Below are positions 8,583 to 16,859 of a stretch of 27,333 bases of DNA, piece after piece (the stretch's first letter is position 1; every line of letters starts with the position of its first letter). Below the pieces are notes generated by a model that was given only the letters and a program-made list of their open reading frames with translations, was not told the DNA's origin and made no database searches. The stretch is from a virus. The stretch lies in IMG/VR virus record IMGVR_UViG_3300028198_000017, positions 1-27,333 of that record. One strand, written 5' to 3'. Both the position numbers and the translations under genes were made by a program.

Positions 8583-8733
8583 GCTTTCCGGGGGGAATTT
8601 CTCCGGGACGGTCACGCTCTCATTTTATAAAGGGAGTCTTAGTAAAAAGATCAAACTTGAAGTAACAGAAAATTTAAAGCTAGACGAAAGTTTATTAGAG
8701 ACAAAGGGAACCAACTCGAAAGAGAAGTCCTAA
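8554..8733 (+). CDS. Small protein, DUF2292/YezD-like
   Basis: 59 aa from the ATG at 8554; an upstream in-frame start at 8506 is possible, but it would add 16 residues inside the previous gene. The sequence is a short helix (MERLIERLNELSG), a Gly-Asn-rich turn and two strands (GTVTLSFYKGSLSKKIKLEV). Helix followed by a G-x-V-x-x-x-F-x-x-G hairpin is the pattern of small DUF2292-like proteins. The likeness is weak and the role is unknown. It precedes a strong terminator. Confidence 0.5.
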   Translation: MERLIERLNELSGGNFSGTVTLSFYKGSLSKKIKLEVTENLKLDESLLETKGTNSKEKS

Positions 8734-8772
8734 GTCAAAATTAATAATCTAGGAACCAACGAATTACTCGAT

Positions 8773-8810
8773 GCCCTAGTTGTGCTTATGCACTAACGTG
8801 GGCTTTTTTT
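8773..8810 (+). terminator. Rho-independent terminator before the tail tube gene
   Basis: An interrupted stem: GCCC (8773-8776) pairs with GGGC (8800-8803), GTGC with GCAC around a TTAT loop, plus GTT with AAC across a bulge. It is followed directly by seven Ts (8804-8810). It sits 20 nt upstream of the tail tube ATG, so it would end or attenuate the head operon. The downstream gene would then need read-through or its own promoter, which I could not identify. Confidence 0.75.
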
Positions 8811-8829
8811 ATGCCCAGAAAGGTAAGAG

Positions 8830-9216
8830 ATGGCAAACCATAAAGGTTCGGAAGGAACCGTTCACGTTGGAACCGATGCTGTAGCAGAAATTAAAAGCTA
8901 CTCATTCAACGAAACGGCAAACACGATTGACGATACAACAATCGGAGATGCAGCTAAAACAGTTAAAGCGGGAACGACTCAATTTTCTGGATCGGTGGAC
9001 GTATTTTGGGACGAAGCTGATACCGCTCAAATCGCTATGACCGTTGGCAGCGAGATCACGATTAAATGGTATCCAGAGGGATCAACGACCGGGGATAAGT
9101 ATTATACCGGAACCGCAGTCGTAACCAGTATAGACCGATCCTCAACGATTGATGGAATGGTCGAAGCGAGTTATGGAGTAACGGGCAACGGTGCATTAAC
9201 TTTATCAACTGCGTGA
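8830..9216 (+). CDS. Major tail tube protein
   Basis: 128 aa, preceded by AAAGGTAAGAG. It is rich in Thr/Gly/Ser with alternating strands: GTVHVGTDAVAEIKSYSFNE at the N-terminus, then TQFSGSVDVFWDEADTAQ, GSEITIKWYPEGSTTGDKYY and a C-terminal VEASYGVTGNGALTLS. This is the pattern of the small single-domain tail tube proteins (lambda gpV N-domain, TP901-like), and it lies immediately before the tail chaperone pair and tape measure as expected. No extra Ig-like decoration domain is present. Confidence 0.8.
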   Translation: MANHKGSEGTVHVGTDAVAEIKSYSFNETANTIDDTTIGDAAKTVKAGTTQFSGSVDVFWDEADTAQIAMTVGSEITIKWYPEGSTTGDKYYTGTAVVTSIDRSSTIDGMVEASYGVTGNGALTLSTA

Positions 9217-9257
9217 TTATTACTAACTAGAACCACCACAAACGTGAGGTCTAAATT

Positions 9258-9596
9258 ATGAGCGAAAAAAACAAAGAGTTGATGGACAGGATCAAGGGGC
9301 ATTTTAGTGAACGGGAAAGGGTGCATTTTTATGTTGAAGAATGGGAACAAGATATTTACATGAGCCATTTGTCTTTGCGGGAGCAAGATCAAATCCATAA
9401 AAGAGCCAAGGATTCTCCCTATCAACTCGCTGTATATGCCTTGATATTAAAAGCGGAAGATGAGCAAGGAGAAAAGTTGTTTTCTTTGGATAATAAAACG
9501 ACTCTTTTGAACAATGTCAGTTTTCAGACGGTGGAAAAAATTATTGCTGCTATGTTTAGCCCGGAAGATGTATCTAACCCGGAAAAAAACTTATAG
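9258..9596 (+). CDS. Tail assembly chaperone, short form (G-like)
   Basis: 112 aa, acidic and mostly helical (ELMDRIKGHFSERERVHFYVEE, MSHLSLREQDQIHKRAKD), ending SNPEKNL and TAG at 9594-9596. The place between tail tube and tape measure is that of lambda G, whose product coats the tape measure during tail assembly. The last codons carry the slippery heptamer A AAA AAC, from which a longer G-T form can be made (see the following entries). ATG 9258 follows a purine stretch GTGAGGTC. Confidence 0.8.
   Translation: MSEKNKELMDRIKGHFSERERVHFYVEEWEQDIYMSHLSLREQDQIHKRAKDSPYQLAVYALILKAEDEQGEKLFSLDNKTTLLNNVSFQTVEKIIAAMFSPEDVSNPEKNL
9584..9590 (+). promoter_or_regulatory. -1 programmed frameshift site, A AAA AAC
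   Basis: In the zero frame the codons are GAA AAA AAC TTA TAG, so the heptamer A AAA AAC sits exactly in the X XXY YYZ register, two codons before the stop. Slipping by -1 joins the open frame that runs to 9733. A strong downstream stimulatory structure is not evident by eye; only a short CGG/CCG stem near 9617 was noticed. Confidence 0.85.
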
Positions 9597-9733
9597 CGGA
9601 TACGGATTTATTCGCCCGGTTTTATCTAGCCGAAAAATTGGGAAAAACAATGAGCGAAATTGTCGAAATAACCGTGTCCGAGTTCAATCATTGGATTGCA
9701 TATTTTAAAATTCAAAATGAGAAGTATAAATAA
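9590..9733 (+). CDS. Tail assembly chaperone T domain (C-terminal extension of the G-T fusion)
   Basis: After the -1 slip, 47 residues are read (LIADTDLFARFYLAEKLGKT, then MSEIVEITVSEFNHWIAYFK and a short tail), giving a G-T product of about 158 aa. The LAEKLGKT and SEFNHWIAYF segments resemble the end of tail chaperones. In the lambda model the T part recruits tail tube protein to the coated tape measure. An ATG at 9650 in this same frame could also give a 27-aa product, but the upstream part has no start, which favours the frameshift. The TAA overlaps the tape measure ATG at 9733. Confidence 0.8.
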   Translation, partial: LIADTDLFARFYLAEKLGKTMSEIVEITVSEFNHWIAYFKIQNEKYK

Positions 9734-11436
9734 TGGCTAAAAAGATAAGTGAGGCTCAGTTAGTAGTATCCGGTAAGGATAACACTAAGGCTGCATTTAA
9801 TTCAGTCCAAGGTCGGCTGAAACGGATGAAAGACGGTCTTTTATCGGTCAAAGGTGTAATGGCGGGAGTCACGGTTGCGGGTTTTGCAGCTATGGGCAAA
9901 CGGGCATTAGATACCGCAGATGCGATTGGCAAGTTTTCTGATCGGGCGGGCATATCGACCAAAAGTCTACAAGAGATGCACCACGCTTTTGATTTGGCGG
10001 GGGTCTCGACTGAGGCAGTCGATCAGTCCTTGATCGTTTTTGGAAAAAGGCTAGGCAAAGCGAGAGATGGGATCGGAGCGTTAGCGGGCGGGTTAAAAAA
10101 AGGGCAACTCCAATTATTAGAAAATCTAAACGCAACCAAGTCAAACGAGGAAGCCCTTCAACTTATTTTCAAAGCGATGGGCAACGCAAAAGATCAAGCC
10201 GAAAAACTTGCGATTGCCGATGCTGCATTTGGTGGGGCGGGTCTAAAGATGACCTCTGCTTTTAACGATGGGACTCTTGCGTTTGAATCAGCCAGAAAAG
10301 AAGCGAATGAACTTGGCATGGTTATGACTGAATCCGGGGTCAGAAGTGCGGAAAAATTAAATGATATGTTTACACGTTTGGGGGGGTCTATATCCGGGCA
10401 GCTTAATCAATCATTTTTAGAGTTGGCTCCGTTATTACTTGAGCATAAGGATTCGTTTATCAAGATGGCAAAGGTTATTGGTGAAACACTTGTCGGTGCG
10501 GTCAAGATTGCCATCCCGGTTATTCAGACTATAGCCGAAGGCTTCCAGTTAGCCGGGACGGGGATTGCTACTGTCGCAACGGGGGTTGATACAGCAATAA
10601 CGGGATTAGAGCGATTAGCAACCGAAGGCAAGGACTTTGTGAACCAGTTCGTTCAGGGTTTTGAGGCTCAATGGAACAAGGTTAAAGATAAGGTCGGGAA
10701 TTTGATTCCCGGTTGGATGCGGAAATACTTGGAACAAAAATCACCCGCAGAATTAGGGTCGCTAGATTCTAAAAAATGGGGTGGGCAAGTGCCTATGTTG
10801 TTCGCAGAGGGAATTGAAGAAAATCTTCCTAGCGTTCAAAATGCAGCAAAAAATATGGGTGATTCAATGAGCGAAAACATTGGGGGTGCGGTTAACAACC
10901 TAACAACTGATTTCGGATCATTTGCCGATGGAGTTTTTAGTTCGATGCAACGGGGAGAAAGCGCATTGGATTCTTTCAAGAATGCTGCGGTCAACTCGCT
11001 CCAAGAGGTTCAAAACGAAATGTTAAGGACAGCCGTTTTCGATCCAATAAAAAAAGCCGGGAGTAGTTTCTTATCAGGGATAGGGAAAACAATTGGCTCT
11101 GCAATTGGTGGGAGTTTTTTCGGGGGAAGCTCCGGGGGTGGGGATATGTACGACTACGAGTTTGCGGGTGGCGGGTTTTTACCCTCTGGTAAAACCGCTT
11201 TAGTCGGTGAGCGAGGCGCAGAGCTATTCCGACCGAGTTCCGGTGGAACGGTTGTCCCTAATAATCAACTAGGTGGCGGGTCGGTAAATGTAACTCTTAA
11301 TTTATCCACAGGAGTTCAATCTACAGTCAGAGCCGAGGTTATGGGCATGATGCCAATGATTTCGGCTAACGTGAAAAACGCAGTCGCAGAAGCCCGTCAA
11401 CGTGGCGGGGCTTTTAGTGAAGCAATGGGAGTTTAA
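9733..11436 (+). CDS. Tape measure protein
   Basis: 567 aa. The N-terminus is helical and polar (SEAQLVVSGKDNTKAAFNSV), then come Gly/Ala-rich hydrophobic stretches (GVMAGVTVAGFAAMGKRALD; VGAVKIAIPVIQTIAEGFQL) and long helical segments. The C-terminal GGGFLPSGKTALVGERGAEL followed by FRPSSGG (about 483-510) is a well-known ending of siphovirus tape measures. At roughly 0.15 nm per residue the tail would be about 85 nm, a short siphovirus tail. No lysozyme or peptidase domain is visible in it. Confidence 0.92.
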   Translation: MAKKISEAQLVVSGKDNTKAAFNSVQGRLKRMKDGLLSVKGVMAGVTVAGFAAMGKRALDTADAIGKFSDRAGISTKSLQEMHHAFDLAGVSTEAVDQSLIVFGKRLGKARDGIGALAGGLKKGQLQLLENLNATKSNEEALQLIFKAMGNAKDQAEKLAIADAAFGGAGLKMTSAFNDGTLAFESARKEANELGMVMTESGVRSAEKLNDMFTRLGGSISGQLNQSFLELAPLLLEHKDSFIKMAKVIGETLVGAVKIAIPVIQTIAEGFQLAGTGIATVATGVDTAITGLERLATEGKDFVNQFVQGFEAQWNKVKDKVGNLIPGWMRKYLEQKSPAELGSLDSKKWGGQVPMLFAEGIEENLPSVQNAAKNMGDSMSENIGGAVNNLTTDFGSFADGVFSSMQRGESALDSFKNAAVNSLQEVQNEMLRTAVFDPIKKAGSSFLSGIGKTIGSAIGGSFFGGSSGGGDMYDYEFAGGGFLPSGKTALVGERGAELFRPSSGGTVVPNNQLGGGSVNVTLNLSTGVQSTVRAEVMGMMPMISANVKNAVAEARQRGGAFSEAMGV

Positions 11437-11439
11437 TTA

Positions 11440-12060
11440 ATGGCAATAACGTATCCGCTTAGTTTACCAGACGTGACAAGCTACCGATCCGCAAGAATGA
11501 CCGCAAGAACGGTGGTGGGTGTAACTCGCTCCCCATTTACGGGGGCGCAACAAGTCCAAAAACACCAAGGTCAATGGTGGGAATTTGAAGCTGCACTTGT
11601 CCCAATGGCGAGAGTAAATGCAGAAGGATGGATTGCTTTTTTGCTTAGTTTAAATGGGATGCAAGGCACGTTTCTTTTAGGTGACCCATTGGGTAGTACC
11701 GCAAGGGGAATCGGGACAGGAACCCCTTTGGTTAACGGTGGGAGCCAAACAGGATCAAGTTTAATCACGGATGGTTGGACAGCAAGCCAAACCGGAATTT
11801 TAAAAGCCGGGGATTATTTTCAGCTTGGCACGGGGTCAAGTTCCAAACTTTATAAAGTGCTTGCGGATGCGAATTCAGACGGATCGGGGAACGCAACTTT
11901 TGACATTTTCCCCGAAATTAATACTGCGGTTGCCGATAATTCGGCATTGACGATTTCATCTGCAAGGGGGGTTTTTAGGCTTGCCACTAATGAAATGGGG
12001 TTTGAATTTAAACAGGCGCAGCAATACGGTCTAGCCTTTAGTGCGATAGGGGTGATTTGA
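11440..12060 (+). CDS. Distal tail / tail-tip adaptor protein
   Basis: 206 aa. The N-terminus has a WWEFEAALVPMARVNAEGWI segment and GTFLLGDPLG; the middle is Gly/Thr-rich (TGTPLVNGGSQTGSSL) and the C-terminus is EMGFEFKQAQQYGLAFSAIGV. Proteins of this size and pattern follow the tape measure in marine and GTA-like siphoviruses, where a distal tail (Dit/gpM-like) protein joins the tube to the hub. The exact family is not certain. Its stop TGA is overlapped by the TTG start of the lipoprotein gene. Confidence 0.65.
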   Translation: MAITYPLSLPDVTSYRSARMTARTVVGVTRSPFTGAQQVQKHQGQWWEFEAALVPMARVNAEGWIAFLLSLNGMQGTFLLGDPLGSTARGIGTGTPLVNGGSQTGSSLITDGWTASQTGILKAGDYFQLGTGSSSKLYKVLADANSDGSGNATFDIFPEINTAVADNSALTISSARGVFRLATNEMGFEFKQAQQYGLAFSAIGVI

Positions 12061-12224
12061 AAATAGTATCGATTTTTATAATTTTATTTTTGCTTGCGGG
12101 TTGTGCCGGGTTGGGGAGTGTAGCGATTGGAGTAGCGGGAAACGTGATAGGGGATTTTATAGTGGACGGGGTTAAAGAAAAGATAAAAGAGAACAAGGAG
12201 AAAGATGGCAAGGAATCTACATAG
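12057..12224 (+). CDS. Small phage lipoprotein (55 aa)
   Basis: Start TTG at 12057, in the sequence TTTGA that also contains the previous stop; stop TAG at 12222-12224. The protein has a lysine, a hydrophobic core (IVSIFIILFLL) and the lipobox LAGC with the modified Cys at 16. A Gly/Val/Ile-rich segment and a Lys/Glu-rich end follow. A signal peptidase II substrate anchored in a membrane is likely. In this tail position it could act in superinfection exclusion or lysis, but neither is shown. It overlaps the next gene by 20 nt. Confidence 0.7.
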   Translation: MKIVSIFIILFLLAGCAGLGSVAIGVAGNVIGDFIVDGVKEKIKENKEKDGKEST

Positions 12225-12771
12225 CGACTTCAATACCGCAGTCCAAGCAGCCGAGGTTCACCCGATTATGCTTTGCAAGGTCAATACATCGGGTGGTGAT
12301 GTTCTGGCTTGGACAGGGATCGGGGACTTGGTTTATGACGGGGATACTTATATCGGCACGGGAACCTTTGTCGGGGTGAGCCAAGTGAGTGAGCGGACTG
12401 ATTTATCTGCAAGCGGGGTGACTTTCAGTCTGTCAGGAGTCCCATCGGCACTTATTTCGACCGCATTAGGTCAAGTGGAACAGGGTCGACCTTGCCAGTT
12501 ATGGATGGCACTTTTAAACACCTCGACCGGGGCTTTAATCTCCGACCCTTATGAATTGTTTGCCGGGTTTTCGGATGTGACAACAATTACTGAGCAAGCG
12601 GAAACGTCAACCATAAGCATTCAGGCAGAAAATCGATTAGTCGATTTAGAGCGACCAAGGATTAGACGGTATACGGACGAAGATCAAAAGTCAGATACGG
12701 CAAACGCAGCGGATGTTGGCTTTGAGTTTGTTCCGGGATTGCAAGACAAGACTATTAAGTTTGGGGGTTGA
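12205..12771 (+). CDS. Tail hub protein, DUF2163/GTA-like
   Basis: 188 aa, preceded by GAACAAGGAGAAAG, an excellent ribosome site. Beta-rich segments LVYDGDTYIGTGTFVGVSQV, then SERTDLSASGVTFSLSGVPS and CQLWMALLNTSTGALI, and the C-terminal LVDLERPRIRRYTDEDQ, are those of the GTA-like hub component (DUF2163 type), which forms part of the ring between distal tail and the fibre-bearing hub. YTDEDQK...D, shortly before the end, is a recurrent motif in these proteins. Confidence 0.75.
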   Translation: MARNLHSDFNTAVQAAEVHPIMLCKVNTSGGDVLAWTGIGDLVYDGDTYIGTGTFVGVSQVSERTDLSASGVTFSLSGVPSALISTALGQVEQGRPCQLWMALLNTSTGALISDPYELFAGFSDVTTITEQAETSTISIQAENRLVDLERPRIRRYTDEDQKSDTANAADVGFEFVPGLQDKTIKFGG

Positions 12772-12881
12772 TGGCTAATTTAAGCGAAATATTGTTACAG
12801 GGAATTTCAAAAAAACTGGATCAGCTTTTAGATTTAGTTCGGCAGTTAATAAAAACATTGGGGCAGATAAGCAAAAAATAA
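12771..12881 (+). CDS. Small helical protein (36 aa)
   Basis: ATG at 12771 overlaps the previous stop (TGATG); TAA at 12879-12881 overlaps the next ATG. The sequence (ILLQGISKKLDQLLDLVRQL) is a single amphipathic helix with Leu/Ile spacing of a coiled coil. Tight overlaps on both sides suggest it is translated. No family recognised; it could pair with the membrane peptide encoded next. Confidence 0.45.
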   Translation: MANLSEILLQGISKKLDQLLDLVRQLIKTLGQISKK

Positions 12882-12961
12882 TGAGACTTGTATTTTATAT
12901 ATTCTTAATGCTCTTGGCACTTTGGTTTTTTGCGGAGCCTCCTGAATATGGAACGTATTGA
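12881..12961 (+). CDS. Tiny membrane protein (26 aa)
   Basis: ATG at 12881 overlaps the previous stop (TAATG); TGA at 12959-12961. It has one hydrophobic segment (LVFYIFLMLLALWFF) and a short polar end. Possibly a membrane-inserted moron peptide. It overlaps the next gene by 14 nt, which again suggests coupling. It is very short and may be a chance ORF. Confidence 0.35.
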   Translation: MRLVFYIFLMLLALWFFAEPPEYGTY

Positions 12962-13385
12962 GGGATGGGAGTTAAAACTGGATGATTTTATTAAGTCCCG
13001 GCAGAACGTAAAGTTTGAATGGGGCATCCATGATTGTGCGTTGTTTGCTTGCGATGCAATAAGAGAAATAACGGGGACAGACCCGGCTTATTATTTCAGG
13101 GGAAAGTATAAAACAAAGGATGAGGCTTATTTGCTGCTAAAAGAATTTGCGAGAGGTGGTCTTGAGGAAACGGTTGAGAAATTATCTTTGGAGTTTGGCT
13201 TTGACGAAATCAGCGATAAATTTGCGGGTCGGGGAGATTGGGTTTTATGCAACGTGCCAACGGTAATAAATGAGGAACTCCCCACGCTAGGAATTGTCGG
13301 AATGACTGAAATGATCCACATAGCGGGGACAAGGCAATTACAGATTTTTGAAAAAACAAGTGGAGTCAGGTTTTGGAAAGTTTAA
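12948..13385 (+). CDS. DUF6950-like protein, NlpC/P60-type cysteine peptidase candidate
   Basis: 145 aa. I use the ATG at 12948 behind GGAGCCTCC; a TTG at 12930 is in frame but less likely. The EWGIHDCALFACDAIREITG segment (about 23-42) resembles the NlpC/P60 nucleophile region, with Cys in HDCALF, and FRGKYKTKDEA and GGLEET follow, as in DUF6950 proteins. A later MIHIAG carries a candidate catalytic His. In GTA-like tails this slot (before the fibre hub) is occupied by a peptidoglycan-cutting peptidase. It is the only candidate for cell-wall hydrolysis seen in the window. The stop overlaps the next ATG (TAATG). Confidence 0.75.
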   Translation: MERIEGWELKLDDFIKSRQNVKFEWGIHDCALFACDAIREITGTDPAYYFRGKYKTKDEAYLLLKEFARGGLEETVEKLSLEFGFDEISDKFAGRGDWVLCNVPTVINEELPTLGIVGMTEMIHIAGTRQLQIFEKTSGVRFWKV

Positions 13386-13993
13386 TGAGAAATAATTGGG
13401 AGATCGTTAAAGGGTGCGAAAGGTTGACCCCCGGCTGCGACTCTTGCCCGTCTTATTGGCATTACTACCAGAACGGGATGGATTACACGGTTAAAACGCA
13501 AATGCAGAACCTAGACGTTCCTACAAATGATCTGTTTACCAAGATTTATTCGGTAGCTCACGGGAGCGACTTGTTCCATGAATCTGTTTCGATTGATGAT
13601 TTAAAGAGAATATTCAAAGTCATGAATAATACTCGCCATCATTGTTTTGAAATTGTAACCAAGAGAATTGAAAGAGCTTCATGTGTAGCGGATCAACTTG
13701 AGTGGACTGACAATATATATTTAGGGGTTGCGATAGAATCCGGGGAATATCGGTGGCGGGTCGATTACCTTAAAAAAATCCCCGCACAATATAAATTTAT
13801 TTCAGCTTGCCCGATCTTGGGTGCGTTTCCGCAGATGGATTTGAGCGGGATTAACCACGTTGGTGTAGTCGAGGAATCTTGGGGTTTTAAGAGATCAATG
13901 AGAAACGAGTGGGCAGAGGATTTAAAAGAACAATGCGAAGAACAAGAAGTGGAATTTACCGTCAACGATTCTTATTTGTGGGAGGCTAACTAA
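13385..13993 (+). CDS. DUF5131 (phage Gp37/Gp68, three-Cys motif) family protein
   Basis: 202 aa from the ATG at 13385, which overlaps the preceding stop. The N-terminus has NNWEIVKGCERLTPGCDSCP, giving Cys at a C-x6-C-x2-C spacing, and later segments (SVAHGSDLFHESVSIDDLKR, ..FEIVTKRIERA, IYLGVAIESGEYRWRVDYL) match the Gp37/Gp68 pattern, in which a TIM-barrel, radical-SAM-like fold with three Cys has been proposed. Its biochemical role is not established. Its place in the middle of the tail genes is odd for an enzyme and suggests a moron gene acquired by the phage. The last Asn in the stop context overlaps the hub ATG at 13993. Confidence 0.8.
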   Translation: MRNNWEIVKGCERLTPGCDSCPSYWHYYQNGMDYTVKTQMQNLDVPTNDLFTKIYSVAHGSDLFHESVSIDDLKRIFKVMNNTRHHCFEIVTKRIERASCVADQLEWTDNIYLGVAIESGEYRWRVDYLKKIPAQYKFISACPILGAFPQMDLSGINHVGVVEESWGFKRSMRNEWAEDLKEQCEEQEVEFTVNDSYLWEAN

Positions 13994-16857
13994 TGCCCGG
14001 TGCAGTAGCAGCAGCTGTTGGTTCAGCCGTAACAAGCGCAGTAGTCTCTGCGGGCTTCAGCGCAATGATCGGGGCGATAGTTGGCGGGATTGCAAGTTTT
14101 ATAACCTCCTATGTTATCTCCGCTGCATTTGGTTTAAATAAAAGTCCTAAACTGAGCGACCGGGGTGGGGGCGGGGTAACAAAAAGAAATCAAGACCGGA
14201 CTATTTCCATCAGGCAACCCGTTGCAGCCCACCGTGTAATCTACGGAGAAATCAGAGTCGGGGGGATTGTTACTTTCTTGCATACTACTGACGATAATCA
14301 ATATCTGCACCAACTGATTACCATAGCGGGGCATGAGGTCAATTCAATCGGGCAACTCTACTTAGACGATTTATCCGCAACGGTTGCTAGTAATGCGGTG
14401 ACTGATACCAAGTTCGCTGATTTTGTCGATGTTTACACAGGGGTAGGAACAACGTCCGGGGATTCTGCACTAAATTCAGCCATGCAGACCAATACCAGTT
14501 CTAAATGGACAACCTCCCACAAACAATCTGACCGAGCTAAAATTTACACGAGGTTTAAGTTCGACCAGGATACCTTTTCTGGGTCGCTTCCTAACGTCAC
14601 GGCACTAGTCCAAGGGAGAAAAGTATACGACCCTAGAGATGCCTCAACCTCATATTCAAATAATTCTGCGCTCTGCATTCGGGATTACTTAACAAATACC
14701 AGTTTTGGACTAGGTGAGCCGACCGCAAGGATCAACGAAACCTCTTTTAGTACCGCAGCGAATGTCTGCGATGAGAATGTTTCTCTAAGCGGGGGCGGGA
14801 CGGAGAACAGATACACTTGTAATGGAGCGTTTGAAACGAGCGAGGCTCCGAAAGATGTAATCAAGCAATTATTATCCTCATGTGCGGGTCGATTGGTTTA
14901 TCAGGGGGGGCAATGGTCGATCTATGCCGGGGCTTATGTTGCTCCGACTATTACGGTTGATGAGGACGATTTAGACGGTAGTTTGCAAGTAACTACCCAA
15001 GTGGGGCGCAGAAATATCTTTAATACAGTTAGGTCAGTTTATGTTGAGCCGAGTAATCTCTACCAACCTACCGATGCCCCGGTTATTAAAAACGCAACTT
15101 ATCTGGCTCAAGACCAGAGCGAGGAAATCGCACGGGATTTTGATTGGAGTTTTACGACCTCTTCCGCAACCGCTCAAAGGTTATCCAAGGTTGAATTGGA
15201 AAAAGTAAGGCAGCAAATCACCGTCTTAATGCCATTGAGTTTAAAGAGCGGGATGAGAGTCCAAGCGGGAGATACAATCAGCGTAACAAACACCCGCATG
15301 GGTTGGACTAGCAAGGTCTTTTTAATTGAGGAATGGGGTTTTGCCCAAAGAGGAGATGCCGAGTCCCCTACCCTTGGGGTTGATTTGGTATTGCGTGAAA
15401 CCGCATCGACTGTTTATACATGGTCAAGCGGAGAAGAAACAGCAGTCGACCCCGCTCCTGATACCGATTTACCTGATCCATTTACTGTAGCTGCACCAAC
15501 TAGCCTAACAATGGCAGAGGCTTTATATGTGACAACTAACGGGTCGGGAGTGAAAGTCAGGGCTAATTTAACGTGGGTCGCTTCCGCAGATAATTTTGTT
15601 CAGGAGTATGAAACAGAACACAAGCTCTCCTCCGCATCGACATGGATTCAAGATAGCAAGGTGTTAGGTGGAGCGGTGACAGTCCCGATTAACGATGTGG
15701 CAACTGGAACTTATGACTTTAGAGTCCGAGCGGTCAATACAATGGGAGTTCGATCCGCTTATGTGACAATCACAAGTCAATCGGTTGAAGGCTTAACAGC
15801 TAACCCCGCAGACGTTACAGGATTGAGTTTGGTTAGTTTGAATAACCAAGCTCATATCACTTGGGACTTACATCCTGACCTTGATGTAAGACACGGTGGG
15901 AAAATAAGATTCAGACATTCTAATCTTACTACTGGGGCGCAATGGTCAAGTTCTACTGACATAGGCGCATCCGTAGCGGGTCATAACTCTGATGCCGTTC
16001 TTCCATTGTTAAGCGGAACATATATGGCAAGGGCAGTTGACTCAACTGGCAACGAATCATTAAACGCAACATCCTTTGCGATTACTACCGTTCCCGATAT
16101 TACAAACATGAATGCGATCAGTACGGTATCAGCGCATCCAGATTTCACGGGAACACTTGTCGGCTTAGATGTTGTGGATGGAGTTTTAAAATTTGAGTCC
16201 ACAACAAACTTTGATGACCGAACCGATTTGTTAGATACATGGACATTTTGGGATTCTTATAGTTCGGGCGTGGATCAAGCGGGAACATTTGAGTTTGACG
16301 GTTTAGATTTGGGAGCGGTTTATACAAGTCGGTTGACTCATTCGATAACCTTTAGCACTTACGAGATTGGTGATTACATCGATGCACGTTCTACTTATAT
16401 CGATACATGGGATGACTTTGAGAATCCTCCCGCAGATTTGAATCTGGATTTGTATGTGGCAACGACTGACGATCAAGTAAGTGGATCACCAACATGGTCA
16501 CAATGGGCAAAATTTAAAGTGGGTGATTTTACTGCCAGAGGTTTTAAGTTCAAATTGGTTTGTTCGTCCTCCGATGCGGATCATCAATTTAATTTATCTG
16601 CTTTGAGCATCACCATTGATATGCCCGATCAGGTTAAAGGCGAAAAGGATATTACGTCAGGTGCGGGAACTAAGTCAGTCGCATTCGCATCAGCGTTTTA
16701 TACAACCCCATCGGTTGGGATTACTGCTAATAATATGGCAAGCGGAGATTATTTTTCCGTAGCAAATAAAACGGCTAGCGGGTTCGACATTACTTTTTAT
16801 AATTCTTCCGCAAGTGCGGTGGATCGGAATTTTAACTATCAAGCAAGAGGGTATTAA
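13993..16857 (+). CDS. Tail hub/host-specificity protein, gpJ-like with FnIII modules
   Basis: 954 aa. The N-terminal ~45 residues are Ala/Gly-rich and hydrophobic (GFSAMIGAIVGGIASFITSYV), as in gpJ-type proteins. Next comes a hub region (YGEIRVGGIVTFLHTTDD at about 85) and the phage-tail_3-like segment (LSSCAGRLVYQGGQWSIYAG at about 294-313). About 500-600 and 605-690 look like fibronectin III modules (YDFRVRAVNTMGVRSAYV; GTYMARAVDSTGNESL). The last ~70 residues (FASAFYTTPSVGITANNM, GFDITFYNSSASAVDRNFNY) resemble the H-type lectin-like end of fibres. It forms the tail tip and probably binds the host surface. GGGAGGCTAACTA before the ATG is a strong ribosome site. Confidence 0.88.
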   Translation: MPGAVAAAVGSAVTSAVVSAGFSAMIGAIVGGIASFITSYVISAAFGLNKSPKLSDRGGGGVTKRNQDRTISIRQPVAAHRVIYGEIRVGGIVTFLHTTDDNQYLHQLITIAGHEVNSIGQLYLDDLSATVASNAVTDTKFADFVDVYTGVGTTSGDSALNSAMQTNTSSKWTTSHKQSDRAKIYTRFKFDQDTFSGSLPNVTALVQGRKVYDPRDASTSYSNNSALCIRDYLTNTSFGLGEPTARINETSFSTAANVCDENVSLSGGGTENRYTCNGAFETSEAPKDVIKQLLSSCAGRLVYQGGQWSIYAGAYVAPTITVDEDDLDGSLQVTTQVGRRNIFNTVRSVYVEPSNLYQPTDAPVIKNATYLAQDQSEEIARDFDWSFTTSSATAQRLSKVELEKVRQQITVLMPLSLKSGMRVQAGDTISVTNTRMGWTSKVFLIEEWGFAQRGDAESPTLGVDLVLRETASTVYTWSSGEETAVDPAPDTDLPDPFTVAAPTSLTMAEALYVTTNGSGVKVRANLTWVASADNFVQEYETEHKLSSASTWIQDSKVLGGAVTVPINDVATGTYDFRVRAVNTMGVRSAYVTITSQSVEGLTANPADVTGLSLVSLNNQAHITWDLHPDLDVRHGGKIRFRHSNLTTGAQWSSSTDIGASVAGHNSDAVLPLLSGTYMARAVDSTGNESLNATSFAITTVPDITNMNAISTVSAHPDFTGTLVGLDVVDGVLKFESTTNFDDRTDLLDTWTFWDSYSSGVDQAGTFEFDGLDLGAVYTSRLTHSITFSTYEIGDYIDARSTYIDTWDDFENPPADLNLDLYVATTDDQVSGSPTWSQWAKFKVGDFTARGFKFKLVCSSSDADHQFNLSALSITIDMPDQVKGEKDITSGAGTKSVAFASAFYTTPSVGITANNMASGDYFSVANKTASGFDITFYNSSASAVDRNFNYQARGY

Positions 16858-16859
16858 CT

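Noticed and set aside
9514-9708. 64-aa ORF overlapping the tail chaperones
   Set aside because: It is in the wrong frame relative to both the short form and the -1 extension and has no family features.
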